Below are positions 10,631 through 21,744 of a DNA stretch of 64,000 bases, one piece after another. Below the pieces are notes generated by a model that was given only the letters and a program-made list of their open reading frames with translations, was not told the DNA's origin and searched no databases. The position numbers were made by a program, and so were the translations under genes. Source of the DNA: Aurelia coerulea (lineage: Eukaryota > Cnidaria > Scyphozoa > Semaeostomeae > Ulmaridae); contig CM076945.1 in NCBI GenBank assembly GCA_039566865.1, positions 3,833,501 to 3,897,500 of the forward strand. The letters run 5' to 3'. Positions within the stretch are counted from its first letter, which is position 1, and each line of letters begins with the position of its first letter.

Positions 10631-10934
10631 GTAAGGTATAGGTATTTCTAGATCAATGCTGGAAATATCTGGCGAATAAGAATTCCCTCTCTATGATCAA
10701 GGGCAACATGTTGCTGTCATCTTATTGGTAAACTTTGTTTGTTTTTCTACACACTTCTGCCTAACATCCGAAGGTTAGTTTAGGACACTGAGGCTAAGCT
10801 TATCGAAGCAGCGTCCTGGTCCGTTCTGTCCACAAGACCACATATCATATGATTCCTTAACCTGGAAGTACAGAGAGCTAGCAACCTCCTCGATCTATGT
10901 GATAGGTTTGCCAGGGCAGTGGCTCGACCATTGC

Positions 10935-11006
10935 GGTGTGCTACCACTTAGCCAGCCCGCTCCCACTGAGCCAGCTCGCTCCCACTGAGCCATTCCTGCC
11001 TCTATA
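10935..11006 (-). mobile_element. tRNA-like SINE head with triplicated A-box
   Basis: On the minus strand TGGCTCAGTGGGAGCG occurs twice and TGGCTAAGTGGTAGCAC once, in tandem about 21-22 bp apart. Each fits the tRNA A-box consensus TRGCNNAGTNGG. The following GGTCGAGCCAC could be a damaged B-box. The body may reach down to about 10790 within intron 1 of gene A. Confidence 0.4.
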
Positions 11007-11326
11007 CATTAGACGCGACATGACAAATAGTTTTTAATGCTTTTAAATATACCAACAATGTATTGGAATTTGTGCTTAATTCACATTTGCACATTTCAGT
11101 AAATATTGAACGAGTTCTGTATATCGCCGCGCAATTTCTACAGTCTGCCAAACGTGTTATCTGTTTTTGGACTCACCCAATACTGTTAATTAAGGCTCTA
11201 ACGCTTCAGGGAAAAGCTCGAATATTGCTCCATCAGAGGAATATTAAAAGTAGAGAGGAAAGATAAAACAAAGTTTCATCATTTTTCGTTTTTGAATTTT
11301 GTCTAAATTTCTCAAATATCTTTCAG

Positions 11327-11682
11327 AAAAATCCTTCATCATTCGCCACGTATCAGGAAGATGCCTTGGGGCCAAGTCGATCAACGGGCAAGTAGTTTTT
11401 CAATCTTCCTGCAACGACAGATTCATTTTCTCCGACAACAGCAATTTGAAAAACGTGAATTCAGGATTTTGCATGAAGCCTCATGGCAACGATCTGTATT
11501 TGACTGGAAGTTGTGATGATCCGACAACTCGGTACAGATACACTGCCGGCAAGTCACTGCTTCATATATCTACTGGCAAATGCATACATCCACACAATCG
11601 CGTGACAAGAGAAGGATGGAAGGTTGTGTTGTGGGCAAGCTGTGAACACGACTACATCGTATTCAACTTGATCTGGAATTAA
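11327..11682 (+). CDS. Secreted gene A, exon 2: beta-trefoil-like domain
   Basis: Terminal exon after acceptor TATCTTTCAG, in frame with exon 1 (phase 1), ending at TAA 11680-11682. Three internal repeats are visible: IRHVSGRCLG...SSC, LKNVNSGFCMKP...GSC, and LLHISTGKCIHP...ASC. Each has a Cys in a GxC motif and a partner Cys, six in all. Threefold repeats with the H/N-x-x-(S/T)GxC pattern suggest a ricin-B-like beta-trefoil lectin fold (inference). It would act outside the cell, perhaps binding glycans. The same domain ends the gene at 23277. Confidence 0.65.
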
Positions 11683-11697
11683 ATTTGGAGGCTCTGA

Positions 11698-12265
11698 TAG
11701 GGGTTTTTGGGAGCAAGGGAGCATGGCATAAAAAGGGCCGGGAGCAAGGGCGCATGACTAGAAAAATCCGGGAGCTTAGGAGCACATGATTTTCTGGAAA
11801 ATTTACTTCAAACATTTTATGCCTTTCAGTAAAGTTTCTTGCCCTCCCCCCTAATTATTGTACAGATTGTCTATTTTGAACTACCAAGGCAATCAAATGC
11901 AAATAAAGTGCACTCTTTAAGGTGAGGGGGAGCTTTGAGCCATGAGAAAACGGCCATGTCTTGGATACTTTTAGAAATGCCACAAAAATGGGAATCTTAC
12001 GACAAAAGTACCGTTCTACGCCAAAGTAAAGGGCGTGGCCTTAAAATGTCTCTGAGAGCATCGACGCAGACCCAATTTTTGCTGCATCATACAAAGACAC
12101 AAGTCACTCCCCCATTCATTAAAATGCTCCATAAAAGCAACCATCGCTGCAGAGGGACCATTTTGACTTTCAATTTTTGAATTTAAACAACAAAAGTAAG
12201 CCTCATTGAAATTGCTAGGAGCACAAAGCAAATTTTGACGGGAGCAAGGGAGCATACTGAATGAT
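11698..12265. repeat. Repeat bounded by GGGAGCAAGGGAGCA motifs
   Basis: GGGAGCAAGG(G)(A/C)GCA appears near 11709, 11740 and 12240, with a weaker GGGAGCTTAGGAGCA near 11770. The interior includes an open stretch without recognisable domain. The block may be a decayed element lying in the 3' flank of gene A. Confidence 0.4.
11902..11907 (+). promoter_or_regulatory. Possible polyadenylation signal of gene A
   Basis: AATAAA 220 bp downstream of the stop codon, followed by a GTGCACTCTTT region. It is the first AATAAA after the stop. Confidence 0.45.
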
Positions 12266-12527
12266 ATTTTAACCGGCATCCAAACTCGTACACCCAAAAA
12301 TCTGGAGAGTAGATTTCTTCAAAAGATTTGGGGAATCTTGAAGCATTTTTTTGTCCTGGTTGCGTTATATGAAGGTAGGAAAAATTTAGAAAATCTTCAC
12401 GGGTTTCTTTTGTCCTCTTCGCTTGTTCGCCATCTCATTTTTTGTTTGTTTTTGGCATTGTCTGTGTAGATTCAGTATTCATTGCTGTATATGTAAGATG
12501 TAAGGCACCCTTCTCGTTGTATGTTTG

Positions 12528-13290
12528 ATTAATTTTTTATGTTGTTAACTGAAATTGATGGATACCATGCATAGGTTTGATGCGACGGAACGGTATTCTT
12601 TCAAGTGCGTTTATATTGAAGTATTTCATGATATATATACAGGTTTTAGATAGAATTTAGGAGTTGATTGATTAATTTTTGATGTTGTCGTATGACATTA
12701 ATGGATACCATGCATAGGCATGATGCAATGGAACGGTATTACATAAGATCAAGGGCAAATTCTTTAAAGACCTACAAAATCAAGAAAACAGCCCCTATGT
12801 ATATTACTAAAATTCCAAAAGCTACAAACATTTTGACACAAAAACTGAAAACTTTTCTTCCAATGACACCTCTGGAGGGACCATTATGGAAACAAGGTCG
12901 CACTGACCTTTTAATGCTATCCCTGCCATTTAAACCTGGGGGTGTTTTTAGATTAGATCTTAACTTTTCTATCCATCTATTGTACGCATGTAATTAGATA
13001 TCTCTTTTTTCTCTTCTTAATACTTTGTAATACACTTCATTTTAATTTTGATGGCAAATATTACACATACATACATACATACATCTATACATACGTATAT
13101 ACATAAATACATACATATTCTTTCAAGAGTGTTAATTGAAGTATTTCATCATATACATACTGATTGTAGATAGAATTTAGGAGTCCATTGATTAATTTTT
13201 GCTGTTGTTACATAATACCATACATAGGCATAATGATACAATGGAACGAAATTCTTTCAAGCATGTTTATTGAATTATATCGTATATTTG
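12528..13290. repeat. Interrupted tandem repeat of ~135-150 bp units
   Basis: Units share GATTAATTTTT(G)(A/C)TGTTGT, ATACCAT(G/A)CATAGG, ATGGAACGGTATTCTTTCAAG and TAGATAGAATTTAGGAGT. One unit spans 12528-12663. A second starts at 12664 and is split near 12740 by about 380 bp of other DNA carrying an open stretch (to 12994) and an ACAT microsatellite. The third begins about 13181. Confidence 0.6.
13065..13116. repeat. (ACAT)n microsatellite
   Basis: About 50 bp of ACATACAT with small variants. It lies at the right edge of the piece that interrupts the tandem repeat and could be the tail of a retroposed insert. Confidence 0.8.
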
Positions 13291-13756
13291 TTGAAGTATA
13301 TAGAGTTTTTTCGACTTATAAAGTAAACATTTGTACACAAAGTCAACAAAAACTCGATTCCAAATTATTGCTCAAGATCAATCAAAAATCAATCAAAACA
13401 CTTTAAATACTCAGTGAATGTTATTTGAATAAATAAACAAGTTAAAACAAAGTCCTCAAGTACCTTCCGAGTAATAATAAAGATAAAGTAAAATATGTTA
13501 CGGGTTTCCTTTGTGAAAATAAAATTTCCAAGCCTTGGAGTTTGTTTTAAGTTTTTGGTAATCTGAGAGTTGGAAAGAAGCTATGATATAGTTTCTTCAT
13601 CAAAAGTTCGAAATCATTGAAAGGTCTTTTCGCTGACACTTATCCATTTAAACGAACTTGTTTTGCAACAGCACATTCCTGTCATTATCATATCACAAGC
13701 TAAAAATGTCATTGGAAAAGGGTCTCCACGTTCTGTATTTAGTTGATGTAGTACAG

Positions 13757-14094
13757 TACACGTATTTTTTCTATAAGAAACTAAGAATTTGGGCCAGTAC
13801 TGAAAGTTTCTTAAAATTATCAGATTTTGAGTACTCAGAGTTTCTTACCAGCTTCTTTACGAGTTAACAATCTTCGTGTTCACTACTTGTGCCCTCTTGA
13901 ACTTTTCAAAACAATGCTTTTTAAGCCTTTCCCATGTTTAGCAAGCGGAAGTAAAGTAAGAATATGTCAAGGATTTCCTTTATCAAAGTAAATAGTTTCT
14001 TAACTGATATTCTCCCAGTACTGGAGTTTCTTAATTTTTCGGCGATTTGAGAGTTGAGTTGCTTATGGGCAGTTCCTTAAAAAAAATACGAGTA
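13757..14094. mobile_element. AAGAAACT-family MITE, copy 1
   Basis: Ends read TACACGTATTTTTTCTATAAGAAACT and its decayed inverse ATACGAGTA. Internal landmarks GGGCCAGTACTGAAAGTTTC, GAGTACTCAGAGTTTC and GGCGATTTGAGAGTT are shared with 25295-25678 and, inverted, with 28198-28576. Confidence 0.75.
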
Positions 14095-14387
14095 TGTATT
14101 TGCTGGTATCGTTTGATAACTTCTGAGGATCTGCTGTTGCGTTCATGACTGTTTAGAAGTTACTTTTTACGGCAGATTCTTTTGGTTACTTTTTTCCATT
14201 GAATGAATCAGCTGTGATCTGTGATACATTCTTCTTTCTGAATTCATACTGTGCGTTGCGTACATACAAAGGAATGGAAAAGGAAGGGATGATTATGCGA
14301 TGATTATGTTTGAAATGCGAAGGAATGGAATGGAAGGGATGATTAGTTTTCAAAATATGATGTTTAAAATGCGATCAAGCTTGATCA

Positions 14388-14534
14388 TAGACTTGCCCCA
14401 TGTCTATTTCGTCAACTGTAATAAGTCAATCTGAAAGTATATTACGAAACATATATTTATTTATACATATATTTCGCTTTTCACTTTTCCCTTCAATTTC
14501 TTTTGAAGAAATTTTTTGGCGAAATAGACTTGGG
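14388..14534. mobile_element. TAGACTTGCCCC MITE, copy 1
   Basis: The element starts TAGACTTGCCCCATGTCTAT and ends in the inverse AATAGACTTGGG. Direct repeat AGCTTGATCA flanks it at 14378-14387 and 14535-14544. The interior shares TTTCACTTTTCCCTTCAA with the copy at 22279. Confidence 0.75.
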
Positions 14535-14544
14535 AGCTTGATCA

Positions 14545-15299
14545 AAATAGATAGAAAATTATTATTTTAATCCGTACGTTCAAAGAACACGCATCTCATG
14601 TTTACATTAGAATCTGAGTGCTGCACAAAAATAGGATGGGAAGAATTTTTATCTAGGAGGATTCCTATAATATCAAACCAGGATGCGTAATGCTGACCGT
14701 ATTTGATGTTGCACCAAATACACAATGAGTAAAATACATAACGTCTCTTGAAATAGTATAATGGACATAAATTTCCTACAAAAAATTCAGTTTTTGAACA
14801 GAATTTCCCACTAATTTCACCCGGGGAAAAGTTTTGTCTCCCCAGAATTTCCGACAATAAACTCAAAATTTCGTTGGGCTTTGCTACTAAAATCAATACT
14901 TGGGGGAAATTTGGCGTTTCACCTCAATTTACCTAAAGGAGGACGAGCAAGTATGGATTTTCCCCAAAAGTCTCCCAAAACATACCTATCTAGACTAAGT
15001 TTCCAACTGTCGGATATGCTAAATCTCACTTGGGAAACTGTGGGTAAAAGTATGTTTCCTTTTACCCATATATAGTTTACCCGTGGGGAAACTACGTTGG
15101 AAATTCGAAGTGTAAAAAGTATTTGTTGTCGGAAAAGGAAGGGAAATGTCCCGTTTACCTCTAATATACAACGAAAAACGATGTCGAAATTCGAACTTTT
15201 CTTGCCGTGGAGTTTCGTACGTGGGCTCGATATTGCTATGTTGATAACATATGCAATGTTAGTTTGCAGACGATAAATGAATAAATGGATCTTTCTGCA
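14545..15299. other. Intergenic, no gene recognised
   Basis: Short open frames exist on both strands but none has a recognisable domain. Phrases such as GGGGAAA and TTTCCCC recur between 14820 and 15160, suggesting an old, decayed repeat. Confidence 0.4.
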
Positions 15300-15310
15300 G
15301 CACTAATCAA

Positions 15311-15708
15311 GGGTGTTAGGACACGGATATTTTAATTGCGTATTTATTTACCTTGTTTTGATCTTCGACTTGTTTTCTTGTCTTGTTTCTTCTCTGTTCT
15401 GTGGCCTCGTGTTATTTGAATATATCTTCCTTGTATTCCTGTGTCTTAGCGCGCCTTCGTAGAAGAAAGATTTTTAAACCACAATGTCATATTAAATTAA
15501 ATTTAATATGGCATTGTGGTTTAAAAATCTTTCTTCTACGAAGGCGCGCTAAGACACAGGAATACAAGGAAGATATATTCAAATAACACGAGGCATTTAC
15601 ATCAGCAAGAGGAAACAGAACAGAGAAGAAACAAGACAAGAAAACAAGACGAAGATCAAAACAAGGTAAATAAATACGCAATTAAAATATCCGTGTCCTA
15701 ACACCCTG
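15311..15708. mobile_element. Near-perfect fold-back element with ~11-bp target duplication
   Basis: A palindrome of about 398 bp: GGGTGTTAGGACACGG at the left and CCGTGTCCTAACACCC at the right, with arms of about 190 bp meeting near 15499 at an ATTTAATAT core. GCACTAATCAA is duplicated at 15300-15310 and 15709-15719. Long inverted repeats with 9-11 bp duplications are typical of Mutator-like elements (family knowledge); no transposase is present. A single arm lies at 18620-18848. Confidence 0.8.
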
Positions 15709-15795
15709 GCACTAATCAAGCTTTCACTTGATTCTACTTTCCTTATCAACAGACATTTGTCGACAGACATAACATTCATCTTAATTTGTGATAAT

Positions 15796-16114
15796 CAGGG
15801 GCGGATCAACCCCGCGGTTGAGGGGTGGGGGCAACCTGCAAAGATGGCATCAAAGGAATAATACATAAAGTAAGCGCGCCTAGTCGCACGAGCATTTTTC
15901 CACTCCTTATGGAAGAAAATTCTTTGGTTTTTCTAACAAATAACGCCTTAATAATATGTTTCCTCCACAATGAAACACTTAAAAAGAGTGGGTTTGGGTC
16001 AGGATTTGTGTTGCGTTTTTCTCACCAAAAAGGGGGCACCAAGCTCAGTTTTCATCGTGAAGGATGGGGCAGTTGCGCCCATTTGCCCCCATGTGCTCCC
16101 TAAATCCGCCACTA
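15796..16114. mobile_element. hAT-like MITE
   Basis: The ends read CAGGGGCGGATC and AAATCCGCCAC, with inner GGGGGCAA/TTGCCCCC pairs. An 8-bp near-duplication flanks it: GTGATAAT at 15788-15795 and ATGATAAT at 16115-16122 (7/8). CAGGGGCGGA-type ends plus 8-bp duplications fit the hAT superfamily. Confidence 0.6.
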
Positions 16115-16480
16115 ATGATAATATTGTGGTGCTTTATATCAAATATTCTCTTCTACTTAACTGAGAGAGAGTATACAGTTCTGCGAAGGAGATTTGGGAA
16201 ATTCGATTGGGGAATCGAATCACGCAGTTTTTCGTACACTGTACAATGAAAGTTTGGGGTATAATTTCGCAAATTATGATAAGATTTCTGCAATCTCATA
16301 CTCTTGCCTTGCCAACTTGGTAAAGGTGAGATGAGATCTTATTTACACTTGTTTGTTTTGAACGTTCTATAAACAGCCCATTGCATTCGATGATTTCACA
16401 TTTTAACATATTGCCATACAAATGAAATCGAAACAAAACATGTTTAGGTTTCGCCTTGTCCTATCAATAGATTAGCTGAA

Positions 16481-16686
16481 GTTAAAGGCAATCTGTCCCC
16501 TTCGATGAATGAAAATAAAATCGTTAAAGATCTCTTTTGTATATTCCAGAAGTTGGTGTTAATTCGCTTTATCCAAAGAAATCAGGGTCATAGAGACTCA
16601 GTGTTGCATGAATTTAGCTGCAGCGTAAATAAGGTAAACAAAGCAGTAACCAAGGTCAGAACAGTAGGGGACAGATTGCTTTTAAC
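16481..16686. mobile_element. MITE ending where the tandem duplication begins
   Basis: The termini GTTAAAGGCAATCTGTCCCC and GGGGACAGATTGCTTTTAAC are inverse. The right end lies about 2 bp from the left edge of the 1.9 kb duplication. The MITE at 42518-42802 has similar ends (AAGGTAATGTGTCC). Confidence 0.65.
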
Positions 16687-16911
16687 CACTTTGAGAACTC
16701 TGCGCTCCACTTCCTATGATCCTTTGCAGGTGCACAAATTTTCAAAAAAACATATTTGCTGCAAACAATATATCGTGAATCTACGCTGTATGCACGCACC
16801 GATTGAACTGTGTGCCTCCTGGGCTTAGCCTGCGTGCAGACTTTGTCAGCTTCCTGGGCTTAAATCACGGGCTGTAGGAAATGCTGAATGAAAAAGCTTT
16901 ATGGCTGATAC

Positions 16912-17035
16912 ATCGAGTTTTCCTATCCTAGTATATCATTCCATTCGTGATATATCGACTTGTTTTCCTTCTGTGTCTACCTCTACTGCGAAGGCGCCAT
17001 TTTAATCCGATTGACATGACTTTCAAGGGCCCTAG
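16912..17035. repeat. Conserved ~125-bp block upstream of exon 1
   Basis: Runs from an ATCGAGTTTTCCTATCC stretch to AAGGGCCCTAG and is repeated at 19076-19199 and, inverted, at 481-612. It may be a transposon part or a shared upstream element. Confidence 0.5.
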
Positions 17036-17040
17036 CGCAA

Positions 17041-17222
17041 TAGACCTTTTAGCTATTCTGAAAAGAATCAGAGTCGAGCGATGTTTTGCTACATTTTGTA
17101 GAATTTTCGAATGTGCACCAAAATGATAGAAACTCTAACGCCACTCGATCGAACCTTGCGTATAAAAATGTATAAAAATAGCGCTCGATCCAGGATCCTT
17201 TGCAGAATAGCTAAAAGGTTTA
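17041..17222. mobile_element. TAGACCTTTTAGC MITE, copy in duplication 1
   Basis: The ends TAGACCTTTTAGCTATTCT and AGAATAGCTAAAAGG(T/C)(C/T)TA are inverse. Interior GCGCTCGATCCAGG and GTAGAATTTTCGAAT are shared with 56745-56987. The copy includes two TATAAAAATG runs about 350 bp before exon 1. Confidence 0.7.
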
Positions 17223-17521
17223 TTATGCCACTCAAACGGAAACTCCTCCAAGAGAGGATATATTATACTTAAATTGTAGAATTAGCACATTGATAGAAAA
17301 TATCACGCAGCAAGAGAAAGCCTTTCAAAGGAACGCCACACCCTTTTGTAGAAAATTTGCATTTATGTAGTTGATTGGCATCACTTTTGTAAAGCTGAAT
17401 TAGATAGGCAGCAGGTCTCTTCAAGGGGAGTCACAAAGCAGTCCAATTAGTGCCGGTTAACTCCTTTTAACAGTACGAAGTCGAAGACTGACGCTTTCCA
17501 AGCGAGAGTTTAGCTGGAGTG

Positions 17522-17828
17522 ATGTGCCAAATAAGTACCCTTTCAAGAATGAGAGTATCATTAAGAGTTGTCATCAGCACACTTGTTGTACTTCAAAAAT
17601 TGATGATACCAGGGCATGGCAGCCAGAACTACTTCGAAGCTTTGAAAGAAGGTGAAATCAATTCTGGAGAAGACGACCTGACTTTGAATGAAGATATTTT
17701 CAAATGCAATATTGATAAAGCATGCCATTTTATCATGAAGGACAACAGCAGTCGATATTTACTGTCGAATTATGGAGCGAAAGTGAAGGACGGATTTGTT
17801 GGTGAAATTGTTTGGATGAAAATAGCAG
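17522..17828 (+). CDS. Two-Cys module first exon, duplicate 1 (no own second exon)
   Basis: The ATG at 17522 opens MCQISTLSRMRVSLRVV..., a hydrophobic signal-like segment ending about LMIPGHGSQ. The module follows: DIFKCNIDKACHF, variable residues, VGEIVWMKIAG. It ends in phase 1 at GCAG|GTTTGT. Its protein differs from the exon at 19687 by two residues (Ile/Thr near the start, Lys/Gln before LMIPG). No trefoil exon lies between 17829 and 19686, so it either splices across to 23277 as an alternative first exon or is a silent duplicate. Confidence 0.6.
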
Positions 17829-18573
17829 GTTTGTAATATTTTTATAGGAAAATGCAAACCGAGCAACTGCTTGGGAAAGTGCATCGTATCATGGCACTGG
17901 TCTTGATATTATTTTTATGTACATATTTTGTCAAGGGATTAAACTGATATATGTAAGAAGCGTGGGTTTTTTAGATAAAAGATTAAAGGGATCATATAAA
18001 AGTGGCTCCGAGCCTCAAAGGCTCAAACTGTCAACAAAATTTCAACCAATCGCAAGAAGCTATTCACCATTTCATGAAATCACTTTCACACGCAACGGGC
18101 GATCAGAAATGGCGGAGGAAATTGCTTCTTCGCCCTTATAATAATAATTTACGAATATTTTAACAGGATAACCTATCAATATTTACATTATTGTTATCAT
18201 TATAGGAAAATACTCACAAAACGAAAACGAAACTTAGCTTACGAAACTTACAAAATTAAAATTAAAATACAAGTGAACCTTAGATCCCTTAGATACTTAC
18301 AAAATTAAATATTATTAGAATGGCTATCTAAAAACTGTCTAAAAGAAGTCGAGATTCGATCTTTCTTGCCTGTAGAGGCAAGTCGTTGAATTCTTTTGCA
18401 GCCAAGAAATAAAGTCATTTTTCGTCCAAATTCCGTTTTCATTAGTGGTAAATTCACTGATCGTTTCTCATTCCTTGTGTTCTTTCCGCGTGATTCTTTC
18501 ATCACATCACAGACATTTCGTTGTAGATTATCAAAGACCAACGTACAAGCTCTTTTTTTGATTACTGCATCAA

Positions 18574-18849
18574 CGTCATATTAAATAAGACGTTGATGCA
18601 GTTTAAGAACCTTTCTAACCTTGTTAGAACCTTGTTATTAAATATGACACTGCGGTTTAAGAACCTTTCTTCTACGAAGGCGCGCTAAGACACAGGAATA
18701 CAAAGAAGATATATTCAAGTAACACGAGGCATTTACATCAGCAAGAGGAAACAGAACAGAGTAAAAACCAAGACAAGAAAATATGACGAAGATCAAAACA
18801 AGGTAAATAAATACGTAATTAAAATATCCGTGTGTGTTCTAACACCCTT
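18574..18849. mobile_element. Single arm of the 15311 fold-back element at the duplication junction
   Basis: From about 18620 the sequence follows 15517-15706 (CTTCTACGAAGGCGCGC, CACGAGGCATTTACATCAGC, ending TAACACCC). It is preceded by a short hairpin TGCATCAACGTC...GACGTTGATGCA. It fills the gap between the two 1.9 kb copies. Confidence 0.75.
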
Positions 18850-19205
18850 GCTTTGAGAACTCTGCTCTGCACTTCCTATGATCCTTTGCAGGTGCACGAA
18901 TTTTCAAAAAAACATATTTGCTGCAAGCAATATATCGTGAATCTACGCTGTATGCACGCACCGATTGAACTGTGTGCCTCCTGGGCTTAGCCTGCGTGCA
19001 GACTTTGTCAGCTACCTGGGCTTAAATCACTGGCGGTGGGAAATGCTGAATTAAGAAAAAGCTTTATGGTTGATACATCGAGTTTTCCTATCCTAGTATA
19101 TCATTCCATTCGTGATATATCGACTTGTTTTCCTTCTGTGTCTACCTCTACTGCGAAGGCGCCATTTTAATCCGATTGACATGACTTTCAAGGGCCCTAG
19201 CGCAA

Positions 19206-19387
19206 TAGACCTTTTAGCTATTCTGAAAAGAATCAGAGTCGAACGATGTTTTGCTACATTTTGTAGAATTTTCGAATGTGCACAATAGCGATAGAAACTC
19301 TAACGCCACTCGATCGAACCTTGCGTATAAAAATGTATAAAAATAGCGCTCGATCCAGGATCTTTTGCAGAATAGCTAAAAGGTCTA
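19206..19387. mobile_element. TAGACCTTTTAGC MITE, copy in duplication 2
   Basis: Carried along by the tandem duplication; equivalent to 17041-17222, with an intact GGTCTA right end. Confidence 0.7.
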
Positions 19388-19686
19388 TTATGCCACTCAA
19401 ACGGAAACTCCTCCAAGAGAGGATTTATTATACTTAAATTGTAGAATTAGCACATTAATAGAAAATATCACGCAGCAAGAGAAAGCCTTTCAAAGTAACG
19501 CCACACCCTTTTGTAGAAAATTTGCATTTATGTAGTTGATTGGCATCACTTTTGTAAATCTGAATTAAATAGGCAGCAGGTCTCTTCAAGGGGAGTCACA
19601 AATCAATCCAATTAGTGCTGGTTAGCTCCTTTTAACAGTACGAAGTCGAAGACTGACGCTTTCCAAGCGAGAGTTTAGCTGGAGTG

Positions 19687-19993
19687 ATGTGTCAAACAAG
19701 TACCCTTTCAAGAATGAGAGTATCATTAAGAGTTGTCATCAGCACACTTGTTGTACTTCAGCAATTGATGATACCAGGGCATGGCAGCCAGAACTACTTC
19801 GAAGCTTTGAAAGAAGGTGAAATCAATTCTGGAGAAGACGACCTGACTTTGAATGAAGATATTTTCAAATGCAATATTGATAAAGCATGCCATTTTATCA
19901 TGAAGGACAACAGCAGTCGATATTTACTGTCGAATTATGGAGCGAAAGTGAAGGACGGATTTGTTGGTGAAATTGTTTGGATGAAAATAGCAG
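19687..19993 (+). CDS. Secreted trefoil gene C, exon 1
   Basis: The ATG at 19687 opens MCQTSTLSRMRVSLRVV..., with a signal-like segment and then the two-Cys module (IFKCNIDKACHF ... VWMKIAG). Donor GCAG|GTTTGT is phase 1. Joined to 23277-23653 it gives 227 residues without a frame break. The intron is 3283 bp and holds a LINE remnant. It is the nearer of the two duplicated first exons. Confidence 0.65.
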
Positions 19994-20735
19994 GTTTGTA
20001 ATATTTTTATAGGAAAATGCAAACCGAGCAACTGCTTGGGAAAGTGCATCGTATCATGGCACTGGTCTTGATATTATTTTTATGTACATATTTTGTCAAG
20101 GGATTAAACTGATATATGTAAGAAGCGTGGGTTTTTTAGATAAAAGATTAAAGGGATCATATAAAAGTGGCTCCGAGCCTCAAAGGCTCAAACTGTCAAC
20201 AAAATTTCAACCAATCGCAAGAAGCTATTCACCATTTCATGAAATCACTTTCACACGCAACGGGCGATCAGAAATGGCGGAGGAAATTGCTTCTTCGCCC
20301 TTATAATAATAATTTACGAATATTTTAACAGGATAACCTATCAATATTTACATTATTGTTATCATTATAGGAAAATACTCACAAAACGAAAACGAAACTT
20401 AGCTTACGAAACTTACAAAATTAAAATTAAAATACAAGTGAACCTTAGATCCCTTAGATACTTACAAAATTAAATATTATTAGAATGGCTATCTAAAACT
20501 GTCTAAAAGAAGTCGAGATTCGATCTTTCTTGCCTGTAGAGGCAAGTCGTTGAATTCTTTTGCAGCCAAGAAATAAAGTCCTTTTCGTCCAAATTCCGTT
20601 TTCATTAGTGGTAAATTCACTGATCGTTTCTCATCCTTGTATTCTTTCCGCGTGATTCTTTCATCACATCACAGACATTTCGTTGTAGATTATCAAAGAC
20701 CAACGTACAAGCTCTTTTTTTAATTACTGCATCAA

Positions 20736-21157
20736 TTTTAGGTATACGTAGGTCAACCGTCAGGTTATTTGACTTTATAACAACTCTGGCTCTGGAATTT
20801 TATGAAAATGTCTGGATGACTAGGCTCGACACGAGAGAACTTCGTGGTCTGAATAATACCATGAATGAATTCGGAAGGACATATTACAAGCTTTTTCTTA
20901 AAACTTGATTAACATTTGTATTTACTTTATCTGTTTTGCCACATTTATCGAACTTTACAGTTTAGCGAACTCTTGATTCGATAGTTCATAGAACGCAACA
21001 TTTTCTAATATCTACTTAACGTTTTAGTTATTTATAGAACGCTTCATTATGACTGAAGAAAATCTACGAAAGATCGAACATTTTCATGAAAATATCTTGT
21101 TTTTCTTGCGTGTTATTAACTAGCAAACAAGATGTATCAATCGTTACTTTTACGATA
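20736..21157. other. Intron of gene C, no feature recognised
   Basis: AT-rich intronic DNA between the end of the duplication and the AAT microsatellite. No exon or repeat seen. Confidence 0.4.
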
Positions 21158-21214
21158 ATAATAATATTAATAATAATAATAATAATGATGATAATAATAA
21201 TAATAATAATAATG

Positions 21215-21251
<37 letters not shown>

Positions 21252-21305
21252 TAATAATAATAATAATAATAATAATGATGATAATAATAATAATAATAAT
21301 AAATA
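21158..21305. repeat. (AAT)n microsatellite with GAT interruptions
   Basis: About 148 bp of AATAATAAT with occasional GATAAT. The Ile/Met-rich frame across it is not a gene. Confidence 0.95.
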
Positions 21306-21337
21306 ATCAAAAATCATAGAGGCTATCAAGATACCTA

Positions 21338-21380
21338 TAGGGTATTTTCACATGCCATCTAATTTGAGACAGACTTTAGG
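21338..21380. repeat. Half of the CTAAAGTCxxTCTCAAATTAGATG element
   Basis: ATGCCATCTAATTTGAGACAGACTTTAGG-like sequence, inverse to the left end of the elements at 30757 and 63347. Only one arm is visible. Confidence 0.4.
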
Positions 21381-21589
21381 CCTGACACACTTTCAACCCA
21401 AATACAGAAAATGATCGATTCAAATCGAAGGTGCTATGGAGATAAAGACAATTTGACCACCAGCACTTTGCGTGCTAAGCAGTTGTGAGATTTTATACCC
21501 AGCTGTGTACCAAAATCAGTTTTGTAGTCTCCCGCTATTTTAGCTTCAATGGTGCCAAGTGAATTATTTTGTCTTGGTGTGACTGAATT

Positions 21590-21680
21590 ATAGCAATCAC
21601 AATTCAGACACCTGATATACAAAAATGGATCATCCATAGTTCCATATTTGTATAATTCAGGTGTCTGAATTGAGATTTCT
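21590..21680. repeat. Imperfect hairpin
   Basis: CAATTCAGACACCTGATATAC on the left pairs with GTATAATTCAGGTGTCTGAATTG on the right across about 90 bp. Possibly a small MITE or LINE-associated hairpin. Confidence 0.4.
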
Positions 21681-21744
21681 CGTTGAATTAGTCTTAGAGT
21701 TTCAGAGTTTGAATTAGAGTTTTAAAAATAGAGAATAATTGTAG

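Larger units (their letters stand above)
16689..18573. repeat. Tandem duplication, copy 1 (1.9 kb)
   Basis: Matches 18850-20735 almost base for base with a shift of 2161-2165 bp; only scattered substitutions and small indels were seen. It carries a first exon (17522-17828) and about 830 bp of its upstream sequence, but no second exon. High identity even in non-coding parts implies a recent event. Confidence 0.9.
18850..20735. repeat. Tandem duplication, copy 2 (1.9 kb)
   Basis: Second copy of 16689-18573. It carries the exon at 19687-19993. The match ends at ATTACTGCATCAA (20723-20735), after which the sequences diverge. Confidence 0.9.

Noticed and set aside
15383..15779. Paired similar open frames on both strands
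   Set aside because: They are the two arms of one palindromic element read in opposite directions.
21086..21319. Ile/Met-rich open frame
   Set aside because: Translation of an AAT microsatellite.
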